From Luteolibacter rhizosphaerae (GTDB taxonomy: Bacteria > Verrucomicrobiota > Verrucomicrobiia > Verrucomicrobiales > Akkermansiaceae), in the NCBI RefSeq assembly GCF_025950095.1, contig NZ_JAPDDR010000003.1, positions 124,001-188,000 on the forward strand: a stretch of 64,000 bases of DNA, given 5' to 3'. Of the stretch, positions 34,277-43,078 are shown piece after piece; positions within the stretch are counted from its first letter, which is position 1; the number at the start of each line of letters is the position of its first letter. The notes beneath the pieces are model-generated. The model was not told the DNA's origin and did no database searches. It saw only the letters and a list, made by a program, of their open reading frames with translations. Both the position numbers and the translations under genes were made by a program.

Positions 34277-35863
34277 GTGAAAGCGTCCTTCCTTTTCGTG
34301 GCCGGCTTGCTGGCTGCCTCCACCGCGCGTGCCGATCTGGCCAACCCCACGGGGCTGTGGCAATTGAACGGAAACTTCACGCCTGCCGCGGGGTCTGCCG
34401 CCTTGGATGCCTCCAGCCTCACCGCGGGCAGCGACTATAGCTTCGGCACGGACGGGGCAGGGTTCCAGTATCTACAGACCCAGCCCTTCACCACCCCTGC
34501 CAAGCGGCTCACGGTCACCAATACCGCCGGGCCTAACGGCGGTGCCGGTGCCACCCGGACCAATCGGTGGACCATGGTGATGGATGTGAAGCTGGACGCG
34601 ATGCAGCCCTATGCCGGGCTGATCCAGCTCAGCCCGCTGAACAACCTCGATGTGACCATCTACGTGGCCTCGCCGAACAACCTCACCGGTACGGTGCAGC
34701 CGGCATTGAGCTCGGCAAGCGCGGTGGCGGTGAACACGTGGTACCGGCTGGCAATCACCTGCGGCAATGACGGCGCGGGAGGCATCCCCACGCAGAAGTG
34801 CTATCTGAACGGGGTGCCGACGGGCAGTCCGCGGACCAGCACCTTCAACGGCAACTTCTCGCTGCAGTCGGTCTTCCATCTTTTCTCGGACGAAACGGTG
34901 GGCGGCAGCGACCTGAAGCCTGCCAAGCTCGGGTCCTTCGCCTGGTGGAACGAAGAACTCTCCGCCGCGGATATTGCCACGCTGGGCGGTCCGCAGCCCG
35001 CTGGCATCCAGCCGCCGGGACTGGCGGTGCCAAGCACGATCGCCGCGACCTCGCCCTATATTTACGGAGCGAACGTGGGGTGGGTTCATGCCCGGCCGGA
35101 TCAGAAGGGCCTCGTCGTTGGCGAGTATGCCTGCTCCGGCTTCGCTTACGGTGCCAACATCGGCTGGATTAACTTCGGCGACGGAACTCCGGCCAACGGG
35201 ATCCGCTATGCCAACACCGATGGTGCCGACACCGGGGTGAACCACGACGGTGCCGGCACTCTCTACGGACTGGCATGGGGAGCGAACATCGGGTGGATCA
35301 ACTTCGGGATCAATTCGAGCGGTGCACCGCGGCCGCAGAGCGATCCCTCCCGAGCCCGGGTGGACCTGATCACCGGCCAGTTCGGCGGTTACGCATGGGG
35401 CGCGAATGTCGGCTGGTTCGACCTCTCCACCCTCAAGACTGCCACACTCTACTCGGCGGACACCGATGGCGATGGCATCGCCGACGCATGGGAGATCGAG
35501 AAGTTCGGCAATCTAACAGCCGCCAACGGAAGCAGCGATGCGGACAAGGATGGCATCTCCGACAAGGAGGAGCACATCGCCGACACGGATCCGAACGATC
35601 CTAACAGCCGCCTGCGGATCACCCAGCAACTGGTCAGCTTCTTCCCGAACGATGGCTACAATCACTGGGACGTGACCTTCACCAGTTCACCGCGCCGGCT
35701 CTATCGCCTGGAAACGTCCACAAATCTCGGCGCGACGCCTTGGGTCAACGAGATCGGCCTCTTCGCCCCTTCCTCCGGCCCGACCACGACGCGCGATTTC
35801 GATTTCCAACCCTCCCCCCGGAACTTCCTGCGGGTGCAAGCCATCAAGCCCCTTCAGCCATGA
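34277..35863 (+). CDS. Secreted LamG-like protein with GANxGW repeats and calcium-binding TSP3-like motifs
   Basis: The 528-residue protein has a GTG start and a signal peptide (about 1-20, ending ARADL). A concanavalin/LamG-like domain follows (about 25-245; RWTMVMDVKLDAMQPYAGLI). Four copies of a GAN(V/I)GW motif occur between about 262 and 382, spaced 26 to 45 residues apart. DTDGDGIADAWE and DADKDGISDKEEHIADTDPNDP (about 396-440) are thrombospondin type 3-like calcium motifs. A C-terminal strand-rich domain closes the protein. It is probably surface-bound or extracellular. The next gene's ATG overlaps its stop (35860-35863), so the two are translated together. Confidence 0.8.
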   Translation: MKASFLFVAGLLAASTARADLANPTGLWQLNGNFTPAAGSAALDASSLTAGSDYSFGTDGAGFQYLQTQPFTTPAKRLTVTNTAGPNGGAGATRTNRWTMVMDVKLDAMQPYAGLIQLSPLNNLDVTIYVASPNNLTGTVQPALSSASAVAVNTWYRLAITCGNDGAGGIPTQKCYLNGVPTGSPRTSTFNGNFSLQSVFHLFSDETVGGSDLKPAKLGSFAWWNEELSAADIATLGGPQPAGIQPPGLAVPSTIAATSPYIYGANVGWVHARPDQKGLVVGEYACSGFAYGANIGWINFGDGTPANGIRYANTDGADTGVNHDGAGTLYGLAWGANIGWINFGINSSGAPRPQSDPSRARVDLITGQFGGYAWGANVGWFDLSTLKTATLYSADTDGDGIADAWEIEKFGNLTAANGSSDADKDGISDKEEHIADTDPNDPNSRLRITQQLVSFFPNDGYNHWDVTFTSSPRRLYRLETSTNLGATPWVNEIGLFAPSSGPTTTRDFDFQPSPRNFLRVQAIKPLQP

Positions 35864-37662
35864 GAACTCTCCCCATCCTGTTCCTGACGGCATCCGTGGC
35901 ATTCGCCCAAGGGCCGATCGCACCACCCGTCGGCCCGCCGACGCCGGGAATGCGGACGCTGGACCAGATCGAAGCCCGGATCCCGCTACCCGGGGGCACG
36001 ACGACGGTGACGATCTCGCAGCCGGGCTCCTACATCCTGACGGGAAACATCACGGTGAGCACCGGTGATGCGATCACGATCACCGCGAGCCACGTGACCT
36101 TGGATCTGAATGGATTCACGCTCGCCTCCACGGCCAATCCGGCAAGCGGTCGCGCCGTCAACATTGCCGGTAGCCTGAGCAACTTGGCCATCCGCAATGG
36201 CAACATCCGTAGCGGCTCCAGCTACACGGGCAGCACCTTCAATGCCGGGCCCGGCTTCATCGGAGGAGTCGACTGGGCCTCCGGCAACCCTAACAACTGC
36301 CGCGTCACCCATCTGACGGTGACCGGTGTGCGCGACTACGGCATCGACTTGGCCGACACCGGAAACTCGGTGGCGACCGAATGCATCGTGAGCAACGTGG
36401 GTGCCTTCGGAATCCGTGCCGGCGCCGTGGCCGATTCCTCCGCGACGCTCTGCGGCAGCAACTCGATCATCGCCCGGACCACCTCGAACTGCGTCAGCTC
36501 GCTGGCGGCGGGAGGCAACGGACTGTTGGTTTCGGGGAACACCGTGGAGTCCCTCGCCACGCAGATCGCCCAGGTGCAGGCTGACAACCGGGTCCTGGCA
36601 GGACTGCTCAGCGGCTCCGGCGTAAACTTCGCTTGGAATATCCGGACGATCGACAGCACGGGATCGGTGGGCAGCGAGTGTTCGCTCGCCTTCGGCACGG
36701 ACGGCCAGGCAATGGTGGCCTACCACGACTCCACGAATACGAACCTGAAGTTCGCACGCCAGAATGGAGCCAGCTGGCAAGTCACCACCGTGGATAACAG
36801 TCCCGGCAACGTCGGGACCTCGCCCTCGCTGGCAATCGGCGAGGGCGGGCAACCGGTGATCGCCTACTTCGACAGCAGCAACACCGACCTCAAGCTCGCC
36901 CGACGCAACGGGAACCTGTGGACCACCGAAACCATCCCCGATCCGATCGCAAGCGTCGGATCATACTGCTCGCTCGCCTTCGACAGCTCCGGCAATCCCG
37001 CGGTCTCCTACTATGACATCACGAACGGCGACCTGAGATTCGCCCGCTACGACGGCTCCACCTGGAACTTCTCCAGCCCGGACAGCAGTGCAGCCAATAT
37101 CGGCCAGTCCACCTCCCTGGCCTTCGGACCGGACGGGAACCCGGCGATCGCCTATCACGACGTCACCAACAACGATCTGAAGTTCGCACGCTACAACGGA
37201 TCGACGTGGACCCTCGGCACACCCATCGGGAGCGGCCCCTTCGCCGGCCGCTACACCTCGCTGAAGTTCGGCCCCGCGGGCAGACCGGCGATCTCCTACC
37301 GAATCAACACGACCGGCCTGCTCCAGTTCTCCGCCTTCAACGGGAACAGTTGGTCGGAGGTGCCGGTCGATGGCACCGGCGAATTCTCGGCCGGAACCTC
37401 GCTATCCTTCGGGCCCGACGGGCAGCCCGCCATCGCCTATCACGTGGCCAACACCGGCGACCTGAAGTTCGCGCGCTACAACGGGAGCACCTGGGATCTC
37501 TCCCTCGTGGATGGCGATGAGAGCGGAACCGCAGGCTACTCTGTGGGAAGCGGCGTCTCGCTGATCTTCGGTCCCGACGGCCAACCCGCGATCGCCTACT
37601 ACGACATCTTCAACGGCGACCTGAAGTTCGCCCGCCGCGGCATCTTTACTCCTGCACCCTGA
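35860..37662 (+). CDS. Secreted beta-helix plus seven-repeat propeller protein
   Basis: The 600-residue protein begins with a signal peptide (MRTLPILFLTASVAFAQ). A parallel beta-helix module follows (about 35-250; TVTISQPGSYILTGNITVSTGD then HVTLDLNGFTLAS). Next come seven repeats of about 48 residues (about 265-600) with consensus SLAFGPDGxPAIAYxDxxNxDLKFARYNGSTW, matching a seven-bladed propeller. The beta-helix module is a paralogue of those in the next gene, including the N-terminal QGP(I/L)APPxGPPxPGM(R/K)TLDQ(I/L)EAR. It overlaps the upstream gene by four bases and the next starts 15 bp later, so the three form an operon. Function is unknown; no catalytic residues are visible. Confidence 0.8.
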   Translation: MRTLPILFLTASVAFAQGPIAPPVGPPTPGMRTLDQIEARIPLPGGTTTVTISQPGSYILTGNITVSTGDAITITASHVTLDLNGFTLASTANPASGRAVNIAGSLSNLAIRNGNIRSGSSYTGSTFNAGPGFIGGVDWASGNPNNCRVTHLTVTGVRDYGIDLADTGNSVATECIVSNVGAFGIRAGAVADSSATLCGSNSIIARTTSNCVSSLAAGGNGLLVSGNTVESLATQIAQVQADNRVLAGLLSGSGVNFAWNIRTIDSTGSVGSECSLAFGTDGQAMVAYHDSTNTNLKFARQNGASWQVTTVDNSPGNVGTSPSLAIGEGGQPVIAYFDSSNTDLKLARRNGNLWTTETIPDPIASVGSYCSLAFDSSGNPAVSYYDITNGDLRFARYDGSTWNFSSPDSSAANIGQSTSLAFGPDGNPAIAYHDVTNNDLKFARYNGSTWTLGTPIGSGPFAGRYTSLKFGPAGRPAISYRINTTGLLQFSAFNGNSWSEVPVDGTGEFSAGTSLSFGPDGQPAIAYHVANTGDLKFARYNGSTWDLSLVDGDESGTAGYSVGSGVSLIFGPDGQPAIAYYDIFNGDLKFARRGIFTPAP

Positions 37663-37677
37663 CGCTTGTTCACTCCC

Positions 37678-39921
37678 ATGCGCTCCCTTCTCCTATCAGG
37701 CCTCGTTCTCCTCTCCGCTCCGGCCTTCGCCCAAGGCCCCCTCGCCCCACCGGCAGGACCTCCAGCGCCGGGCATGAAGACCCTCGATCAACTCGAGGCC
37801 CGCGTCCCGATTCCGAAAAGCCCGCAGCCGTCCATTGCCGGGCCCCACTTCACCATCACCCAACCCGGCAGCTACTACCTGACTGGAAACATCGATGTCA
37901 CCACCGGCAACGGCATCAACATCGAGGCGGATGACGTGACGCTGGATCTGAACGGCTACACCATCTCGTCTAACAATCCGACGGCCGCCAATTACGGCAT
38001 CAGCCTCAACGGCACCCGGAAACGCGTGAGCATTTCCAATGGCCATATCCGCAGCGGCGCGACCTTCACCGGCAATGCGATCTCCTCCGGACCCGGCTTC
38101 TACAGCGGCATCAACTGGTCCACTGCCAGTCCCATCGCCTGCCGCATCAGCGGGGTTTCGGTGACCGGTGTGCCCGGCGAGGGCATCACTGTCGGCAGTT
38201 CGGTGAACAACTCCTCGATTGTCGAGGCCTGCACCGTGCGGGACGTGGGCGGCATCGGCATCCGCGCGGGCGTGGTGTCCAATTGCTCGGTCACCAACGC
38301 CGCCTCCACCTCGATCGCCGCCGAGCGCGTGATGAACTCCGTGGGCGCCAGGCAGGACGGCACCGGTACCGGGATCGTTCAAGGCGGTGCCTCCTTGGAA
38401 GCGATCGGAGCTGCCACAGACAAGCGGACCCAGATCCCCGGCGGCACCGCCACCGTTACGATCGGCACCCCGGGATCCTACGTGCTGATGGGAAATCTGA
38501 CCGTCACCACCGGCAACGGCATCCTGATCAATGCCAGCGACGTGAGCCTGGATCTCAATGGCTTCACCATCGCGTCCACTTCCTCGACGGCCAGCGGAGA
38601 TGCCATCGGCTTGGGCAGCGAGGTGCAGCGGATCTCGATCTCGAATGGCACGATCCGCAGCGGCACCACTTACAGCGGCGGCGTGTTCTCGAATGGACCC
38701 GGCTTCGATAGCGGCATCAACTGGCGCTCCCTGGCACCTCGATCCGTTCAGGTCTCTGGCGTTTCAATCACCGGTATTCGCGGCTACGGGATCGATCTGG
38801 GATCGGATCAGTCCAGCATCGTCCAAGCGTGCTCGGTCCGCATCGCTGGCACCATCGGCATCCGTGCCGGAGTGGTGACCGATTGCTCGGTAACCACGGG
38901 GCCTTCCACCACCATCTCCGCCGCACGCATCGCGAACTCCGTGGGTGCCCGCGCCGATGGCAGCGGCACCGGCCTCGACACCCAGACGCCATCCTTCGAG
39001 GCGATCGCCACCACCACCACCGCGACCCAAGCGGCAGTGACCACCATTCAAAGCGGAACCACCGCCTTGGTCGCCGCGAAGGACAATCGCACACCCATCA
39101 CATCGCTACCATTTTCGATCTCCACCTCCGGGAGCTACTATCTGCAGGGAAATCTCCAACACATCGGTTCTGGCAACGCGATCACCGTCTCGGCGAATGA
39201 TGTCACCATCGACCTCAACGGTTTCACGCTCGCTTCGGCACCCGGTGCATCCGGCAGCGCCATCAACATCAACTTCGATGCCACCAATGTGACCGTGAAG
39301 AACGGGACTATTGCCGGGAGTTCCACTTTCACCGGAAACTGGTCGAACGACTGGTCCATCACCCGCAACGGTTTCTCCTATGGTATCTTGAACGATGCCC
39401 GTGTCGGCAGTCGTTTCCACAACCTCACCATCCGCGGTTGCCGGACCTCCGCCATCTGGAGCGGCGGACCGAGTCAGAGACATTCTGCAGACATTGATCA
39501 GGTTTCCTGCCAATACAATGGCTCGGGGATCTCCGCCCCCTACAGCCGCGTCTCGAATTGCGTCGTCGCCTTCAACGACGGCTTCGGGATCAACGCTCAG
39601 ACCATCTCGAATTGCCAAGTCACCTATTGCAATTCCTACGGAATCGAGAGCAGCTTCGGCACGGTGACCGACTGCTTCGTCTCCGCGGTCGAGGGGGCTG
39701 GCATCAAAGCCATCACGGTCACGAACTGCACCGTCAACAGCGGGGGAGATGCCATCACGGCCTGCACGGTTACCGGAAGCACTGTCCAATTCAGCGGGGG
39801 CATCGGTATCACGATTAGCCTGAGCAGCGGCGGAGTGATCTCGGGCTGCTGCGTCATCACCGCAACGGGAGGTGAATACTCCGCGCCCGGTGCTGTCCGG
39901 ACCGGCTGCTCGCCTCCGTGA
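37678..39921 (+). CDS. Secreted protein with three tandem beta-helix modules
   Basis: The 747-residue protein has a signal peptide (MRSLLLSGLVLLSAPAFAQ). Three related right-handed beta-helix modules start near residues 55, 255 and 480. Each opens with a strand like PGSYYLxGN(I/L)xVTTGNGI followed by DVTLDLNGFTI. The first two also share SISNGxIRSGxTxxGxxxSxGPGFxSGINW and the tail GIRAGVVxxCSVT. The third is more diverged. This is recent internal duplication on top of paralogy with the preceding gene. Such helices often bind or cleave polysaccharides, but I see no conserved catalytic carboxylates. Last gene of a three-gene operon. Confidence 0.8.
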   Translation: MRSLLLSGLVLLSAPAFAQGPLAPPAGPPAPGMKTLDQLEARVPIPKSPQPSIAGPHFTITQPGSYYLTGNIDVTTGNGINIEADDVTLDLNGYTISSNNPTAANYGISLNGTRKRVSISNGHIRSGATFTGNAISSGPGFYSGINWSTASPIACRISGVSVTGVPGEGITVGSSVNNSSIVEACTVRDVGGIGIRAGVVSNCSVTNAASTSIAAERVMNSVGARQDGTGTGIVQGGASLEAIGAATDKRTQIPGGTATVTIGTPGSYVLMGNLTVTTGNGILINASDVSLDLNGFTIASTSSTASGDAIGLGSEVQRISISNGTIRSGTTYSGGVFSNGPGFDSGINWRSLAPRSVQVSGVSITGIRGYGIDLGSDQSSIVQACSVRIAGTIGIRAGVVTDCSVTTGPSTTISAARIANSVGARADGSGTGLDTQTPSFEAIATTTTATQAAVTTIQSGTTALVAAKDNRTPITSLPFSISTSGSYYLQGNLQHIGSGNAITVSANDVTIDLNGFTLASAPGASGSAININFDATNVTVKNGTIAGSSTFTGNWSNDWSITRNGFSYGILNDARVGSRFHNLTIRGCRTSAIWSGGPSQRHSADIDQVSCQYNGSGISAPYSRVSNCVVAFNDGFGINAQTISNCQVTYCNSYGIESSFGTVTDCFVSAVEGAGIKAITVTNCTVNSGGDAITACTVTGSTVQFSGGIGITISLSSGGVISGCCVITATGGEYSAPGAVRTGCSPP

Positions 39922-39993
39922 GCTGGGGCGGCGCGGCGAATACTTGAACAAGCGGGTGGCAGGGGGGCGCTTCTAGGCGCACCCTGCATCCAG

Positions 39994-42033
39994 ATGACTT
40001 TTTCCTGCCGCGCCGCGCTCCTCCTGCTCGCCCTGTCCACCGCCCAGCCCGTGCTCGCACAGGCCGTGGCCACCCCGCCGCCCGCCGCCGAGGTCGAGGA
40101 TGCGATCAAGAAGATGTACCCGGCGCTCGTCCGCATCTACGTGGTCATGGAGGAGGGCATGGATGGGCGCATGCGCAAAATGCAGGGCAGCGGCAGCGGA
40201 GCGATCATCTCTGCGGAGGGACATGTGCTGACCAACCACCACGTGGCCGGACGCGGGACGCGCTTCGTGTGCTCGCTTTCCAATCGTGAGGAGATCGATG
40301 CGACCCTGGTGGGCACCGATGCGCTCTCCGACCTCGCGGTGCTGAAGCTAGATCTCTCCACCCGCCGCCTGAAGGACCAGCCGCTGGCGGTGGCGAGCTT
40401 CGGCGATTCCGATCAATTGAAAGTGGGCGATACGGTGCTGGCGATGGGCAGCCCGGGCGGGCTCTCGCAATCGATCACCCGCGGGATCGTGGCAAACACG
40501 GCGATGATCGTGCCGAAGCACCAGATCTCCCTGACACTGGATGGCGAAACGGTGGGGGAGCTGGTGCGCTGGATCGGCCATGATGCGGTGATCTACCCCG
40601 GCAACAGCGGCGGCCCCTTGGTGAACCCCGCCGGCGAAATCGTGGGCGTGAACGAAGTGGGCATCGCCAGCTTGGGCGGTGCGATTCCCTCGAATCTGGC
40701 CAAGAAGGTGGCCGCGGAACTCATCGAGAAAGGCAGCGTGACACGGAGCTGGATCGGCATGGAGATCCAACCGCTGCTGCGCCGCATGACCGAAGAGAAA
40801 GGCGCGCTGGTAGCCTCGGTCTGGAAAGGCAGCCCCGCGGCAGCCGCCGGGATCAAGCCGGGCGATTTCGTCACGAGCTACAATGGCAACGCGATTCCCG
40901 ACTGCCATGCGGCGGAAGATCTGCCGGTCTTCAACGCGATGGTGCTGGCCACCGCGCCGGGCACGAAGGTGACGCTGCAAGGCGTGCGCGATGGCAAGCC
41001 GCAGAGCTGGGAGATCACGACACTGCAGCGCGAGCCGACCATGGGCAAGGAGGACGAACTCCGGCCATGGGGCTTCACCGCGAGGGATTTTACCCGTGTG
41101 TCCGCATTGGAGAAATCGCGCGATACCACGGACGGCGTGCTGGTAGACACCGTGCGGGCCGGCGGACCTTCCGCCGAAGCCAAGCCACCGCTGCGCGCGG
41201 CCGATGTGATCGTGCGCGTGGGCGGCAAGCCGGTGAAGACGCGCGAGGAGTTGGAGAAGATCACGACAGAGCTGACCCAAGGAGCGAACGAGCCGAAGCC
41301 GATCCTAGTGGAGTTCGAGCGCAGCCGCGAGCAACTGGCGACGGTGGTGAAGGTGGGCACGCCCAAGGATGCCGTTCGCCCTCGACTGGCGGAGAAGGCA
41401 TGGATGGGTGCCGCGACGCAGGTCATCACGGACGAACTCGCCACGGCACTCGGCATCCCGGGCAAGAAGGGCGTGCGCATCACCGCACTGGCACCGGACT
41501 CTCCGGCGAAGAAGGCCGGGCTGCAGGAAGGAGACCTGGTCCTCAAGCTGGACGGCAAGGTGATCAACGCCCGCCGACCGGAAGATGCCGAGGTATTCCC
41601 CGAACTGATTCTTGCCTACCCCGCCGATGCCTCCGTGGAGCTCACCGGCTTGCGCGAAGGGAAGGAGCAGACATGGACCGTGGCGCTGGCCCCGCGCCCG
41701 ATCGACGATAGCGAGCTGAGCGAACATCGCGACGAGCTCTTCGAGTTCACCGCACGCCAGCTTTCGACCTCCCAGCGTGATCGCGCGAAGGAGGAGCAGG
41801 GCGAGGATCCTGCCGGGGTGGCAGTGCTGAAAGTGGAGCCCAGCGGCTGGGCTGCGCTCGGCGGGCTCGCCGCGGACGACATCATCCTCACCATCGACGG
41901 CACCGAGGTGAACGAGATCGCGACGCTGAAGGCGAAGCTCAATTCACTGCGTGAAGCGAAGCCGCGCAGCGTGGTCTTCGGCATCCGGCGCGGCCCGCGC
42001 ACCTACTTCCTCGAAATCGAACCGCGCTGGTAA
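39994..42033 (+). CDS. HtrA/Deg-type periplasmic serine protease with four PDZ domains
   Basis: The 679-residue exported protein (signal about 1-22) has a trypsin-like domain (about 30-240) with an intact triad: His83 in LTNHHVAG, Asp113 in LSDLAVLKL, Ser205 in YPGNSGGPLV. Four PDZ-like domains follow at about 245-345, 360-445, 465-550 and 580-679, starting at WIGMEIQPL, WGFTARDFTR, WMGAATQVI and FTARQLSTS. HtrA proteases degrade or refold misfolded envelope proteins; two PDZ domains are usual, so four is an expansion. The next gene encodes a shorter paralogue without the triad, and the two may work together. Confidence 0.88.
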   Translation: MTFSCRAALLLLALSTAQPVLAQAVATPPPAAEVEDAIKKMYPALVRIYVVMEEGMDGRMRKMQGSGSGAIISAEGHVLTNHHVAGRGTRFVCSLSNREEIDATLVGTDALSDLAVLKLDLSTRRLKDQPLAVASFGDSDQLKVGDTVLAMGSPGGLSQSITRGIVANTAMIVPKHQISLTLDGETVGELVRWIGHDAVIYPGNSGGPLVNPAGEIVGVNEVGIASLGGAIPSNLAKKVAAELIEKGSVTRSWIGMEIQPLLRRMTEEKGALVASVWKGSPAAAAGIKPGDFVTSYNGNAIPDCHAAEDLPVFNAMVLATAPGTKVTLQGVRDGKPQSWEITTLQREPTMGKEDELRPWGFTARDFTRVSALEKSRDTTDGVLVDTVRAGGPSAEAKPPLRAADVIVRVGGKPVKTREELEKITTELTQGANEPKPILVEFERSREQLATVVKVGTPKDAVRPRLAEKAWMGAATQVITDELATALGIPGKKGVRITALAPDSPAKKAGLQEGDLVLKLDGKVINARRPEDAEVFPELILAYPADASVELTGLREGKEQTWTVALAPRPIDDSELSEHRDELFEFTARQLSTSQRDRAKEEQGEDPAGVAVLKVEPSGWAALGGLAADDIILTIDGTEVNEIATLKAKLNSLREAKPRSVVFGIRRGPRTYFLEIEPRW

Positions 42034-42095
42034 GAACCGGACCCGGCGCTCCGAATTCATTTATTAGATCCATAGTAGTTTATCCATTCACCGAT

Positions 42096-42989
42096 ATGAT
42101 CCGTCATCTGACCCTCGCCTTGGCCGCGACCACGGCACTGGCCTCCGCCGCTACCGCCGAGTTCCGCGAAACCGCCCGCAAGCTCTCCGCCGATCATGGC
42201 GAATCCGTCGTCTGGCTCTCCGTGCTCGCGAAGACCAGCATGTCCGCCGAAGGCGATGTGCCGGCGAACCTGAAGAACATGCTGGCGGCGCAGGAGAAGG
42301 AGGACAAAAGCGAGGCCACCGGCACGGTGGTGGACGCCTCCGGCCTGATCGTCACCGCGCTGGGAAGCATCGACAAATCCTCGATGGTGGACGGGCAGAC
42401 CTTCCCCACCCCGCAGGGGCCGGTGAAGCTCAAGGCCAGCTCCGAGATCAAGGAGGTGAAGGTGATCACCGCCGATGGCTCGGAAGTGCCGGCTGATCTT
42501 GTGCTGAAAGACGAGGACCTCGGTCTCGCCTTCATTAAGGTGCGCAGCGAAAGCGACGAGGCGAAGGGCGTGGAGTTCAAGGCCATCGATCTGGCCAATT
42601 CTTCTCCGGGCCAACTGCTCGACGAATGCGTGGCACTGGGCCGCATGGACGAGGCGATGAACCGTGAGCCGAGCCTGATCAGCACCGAGATCACCGGCCT
42701 GACGACCAAGCCGCGCACCTTCTACCGCGTGCCGAACGAGACCATCGGCTGCCCGGTCTTCCTGGGGAATGGCAAGCTGCTCGGCATCTCGGTGCTGCGC
42801 CAAGGCAAGGCCAGCAGCGCCCGCACCGGCCAGATCCAGATCAGCCCGGTGATCCTGCCCGCCGCCGATGTGGCCAAGATCGCCGCTCAGGCGAAGGAAG
42901 CCAAGCCGGTGGAGGCCACCCCCGAAGAGGCGAAGAAGGAAGAAGCGCCGCAGGACGAGAAGCTGCCGGCCGAAAAGGACGGCGAGTGA
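42096..42989 (+). CDS. HtrA-like pseudoprotease (catalytic triad lost)
   Basis: The 297-residue exported protein (signal about 1-21, ending ATAE) keeps the trypsin-like framework. GTVVDASGLIVTALGSI corresponds to the histidine region, but His is gone. DEDLGLAFIKV keeps the aspartate. TIGCPVFLGNGKLLGI replaces GNSGGPL and lacks the serine. It is therefore almost surely inactive as a protease. The tail (about 260-297) is Glu/Lys/Pro-rich. It lies 62 bp downstream of the four-PDZ HtrA gene. It could be a regulator, chaperone subunit or substrate adaptor for that protease. Confidence 0.75.
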   Translation: MIRHLTLALAATTALASAATAEFRETARKLSADHGESVVWLSVLAKTSMSAEGDVPANLKNMLAAQEKEDKSEATGTVVDASGLIVTALGSIDKSSMVDGQTFPTPQGPVKLKASSEIKEVKVITADGSEVPADLVLKDEDLGLAFIKVRSESDEAKGVEFKAIDLANSSPGQLLDECVALGRMDEAMNREPSLISTEITGLTTKPRTFYRVPNETIGCPVFLGNGKLLGISVLRQGKASSARTGQIQISPVILPAADVAKIAAQAKEAKPVEATPEEAKKEEAPQDEKLPAEKDGE

Positions 42990-43019
42990 GACCGTGGCAC
43001 CGCGGGAGCATTTGAAATG

Positions 43020-43052
43020 AAGAACGCCCGGAGTGTCCCTCCGGGCGTTCTT
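43020..43052. terminator. Bidirectional-type terminator between convergent genes
   Basis: Bases 43020-43032 pair perfectly with 43040-43052 (13 bp, 7-base loop), followed by GTTTTC on the plus strand. It lies 31 bp after the pseudoprotease stop and 27 bp before the end of the minus-strand LamG gene, so it can serve the plus-strand gene and perhaps both. Confidence 0.85.
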
Positions 43053-43078
43053 GTTTTCGCATTCGGATGATTCTCGGA

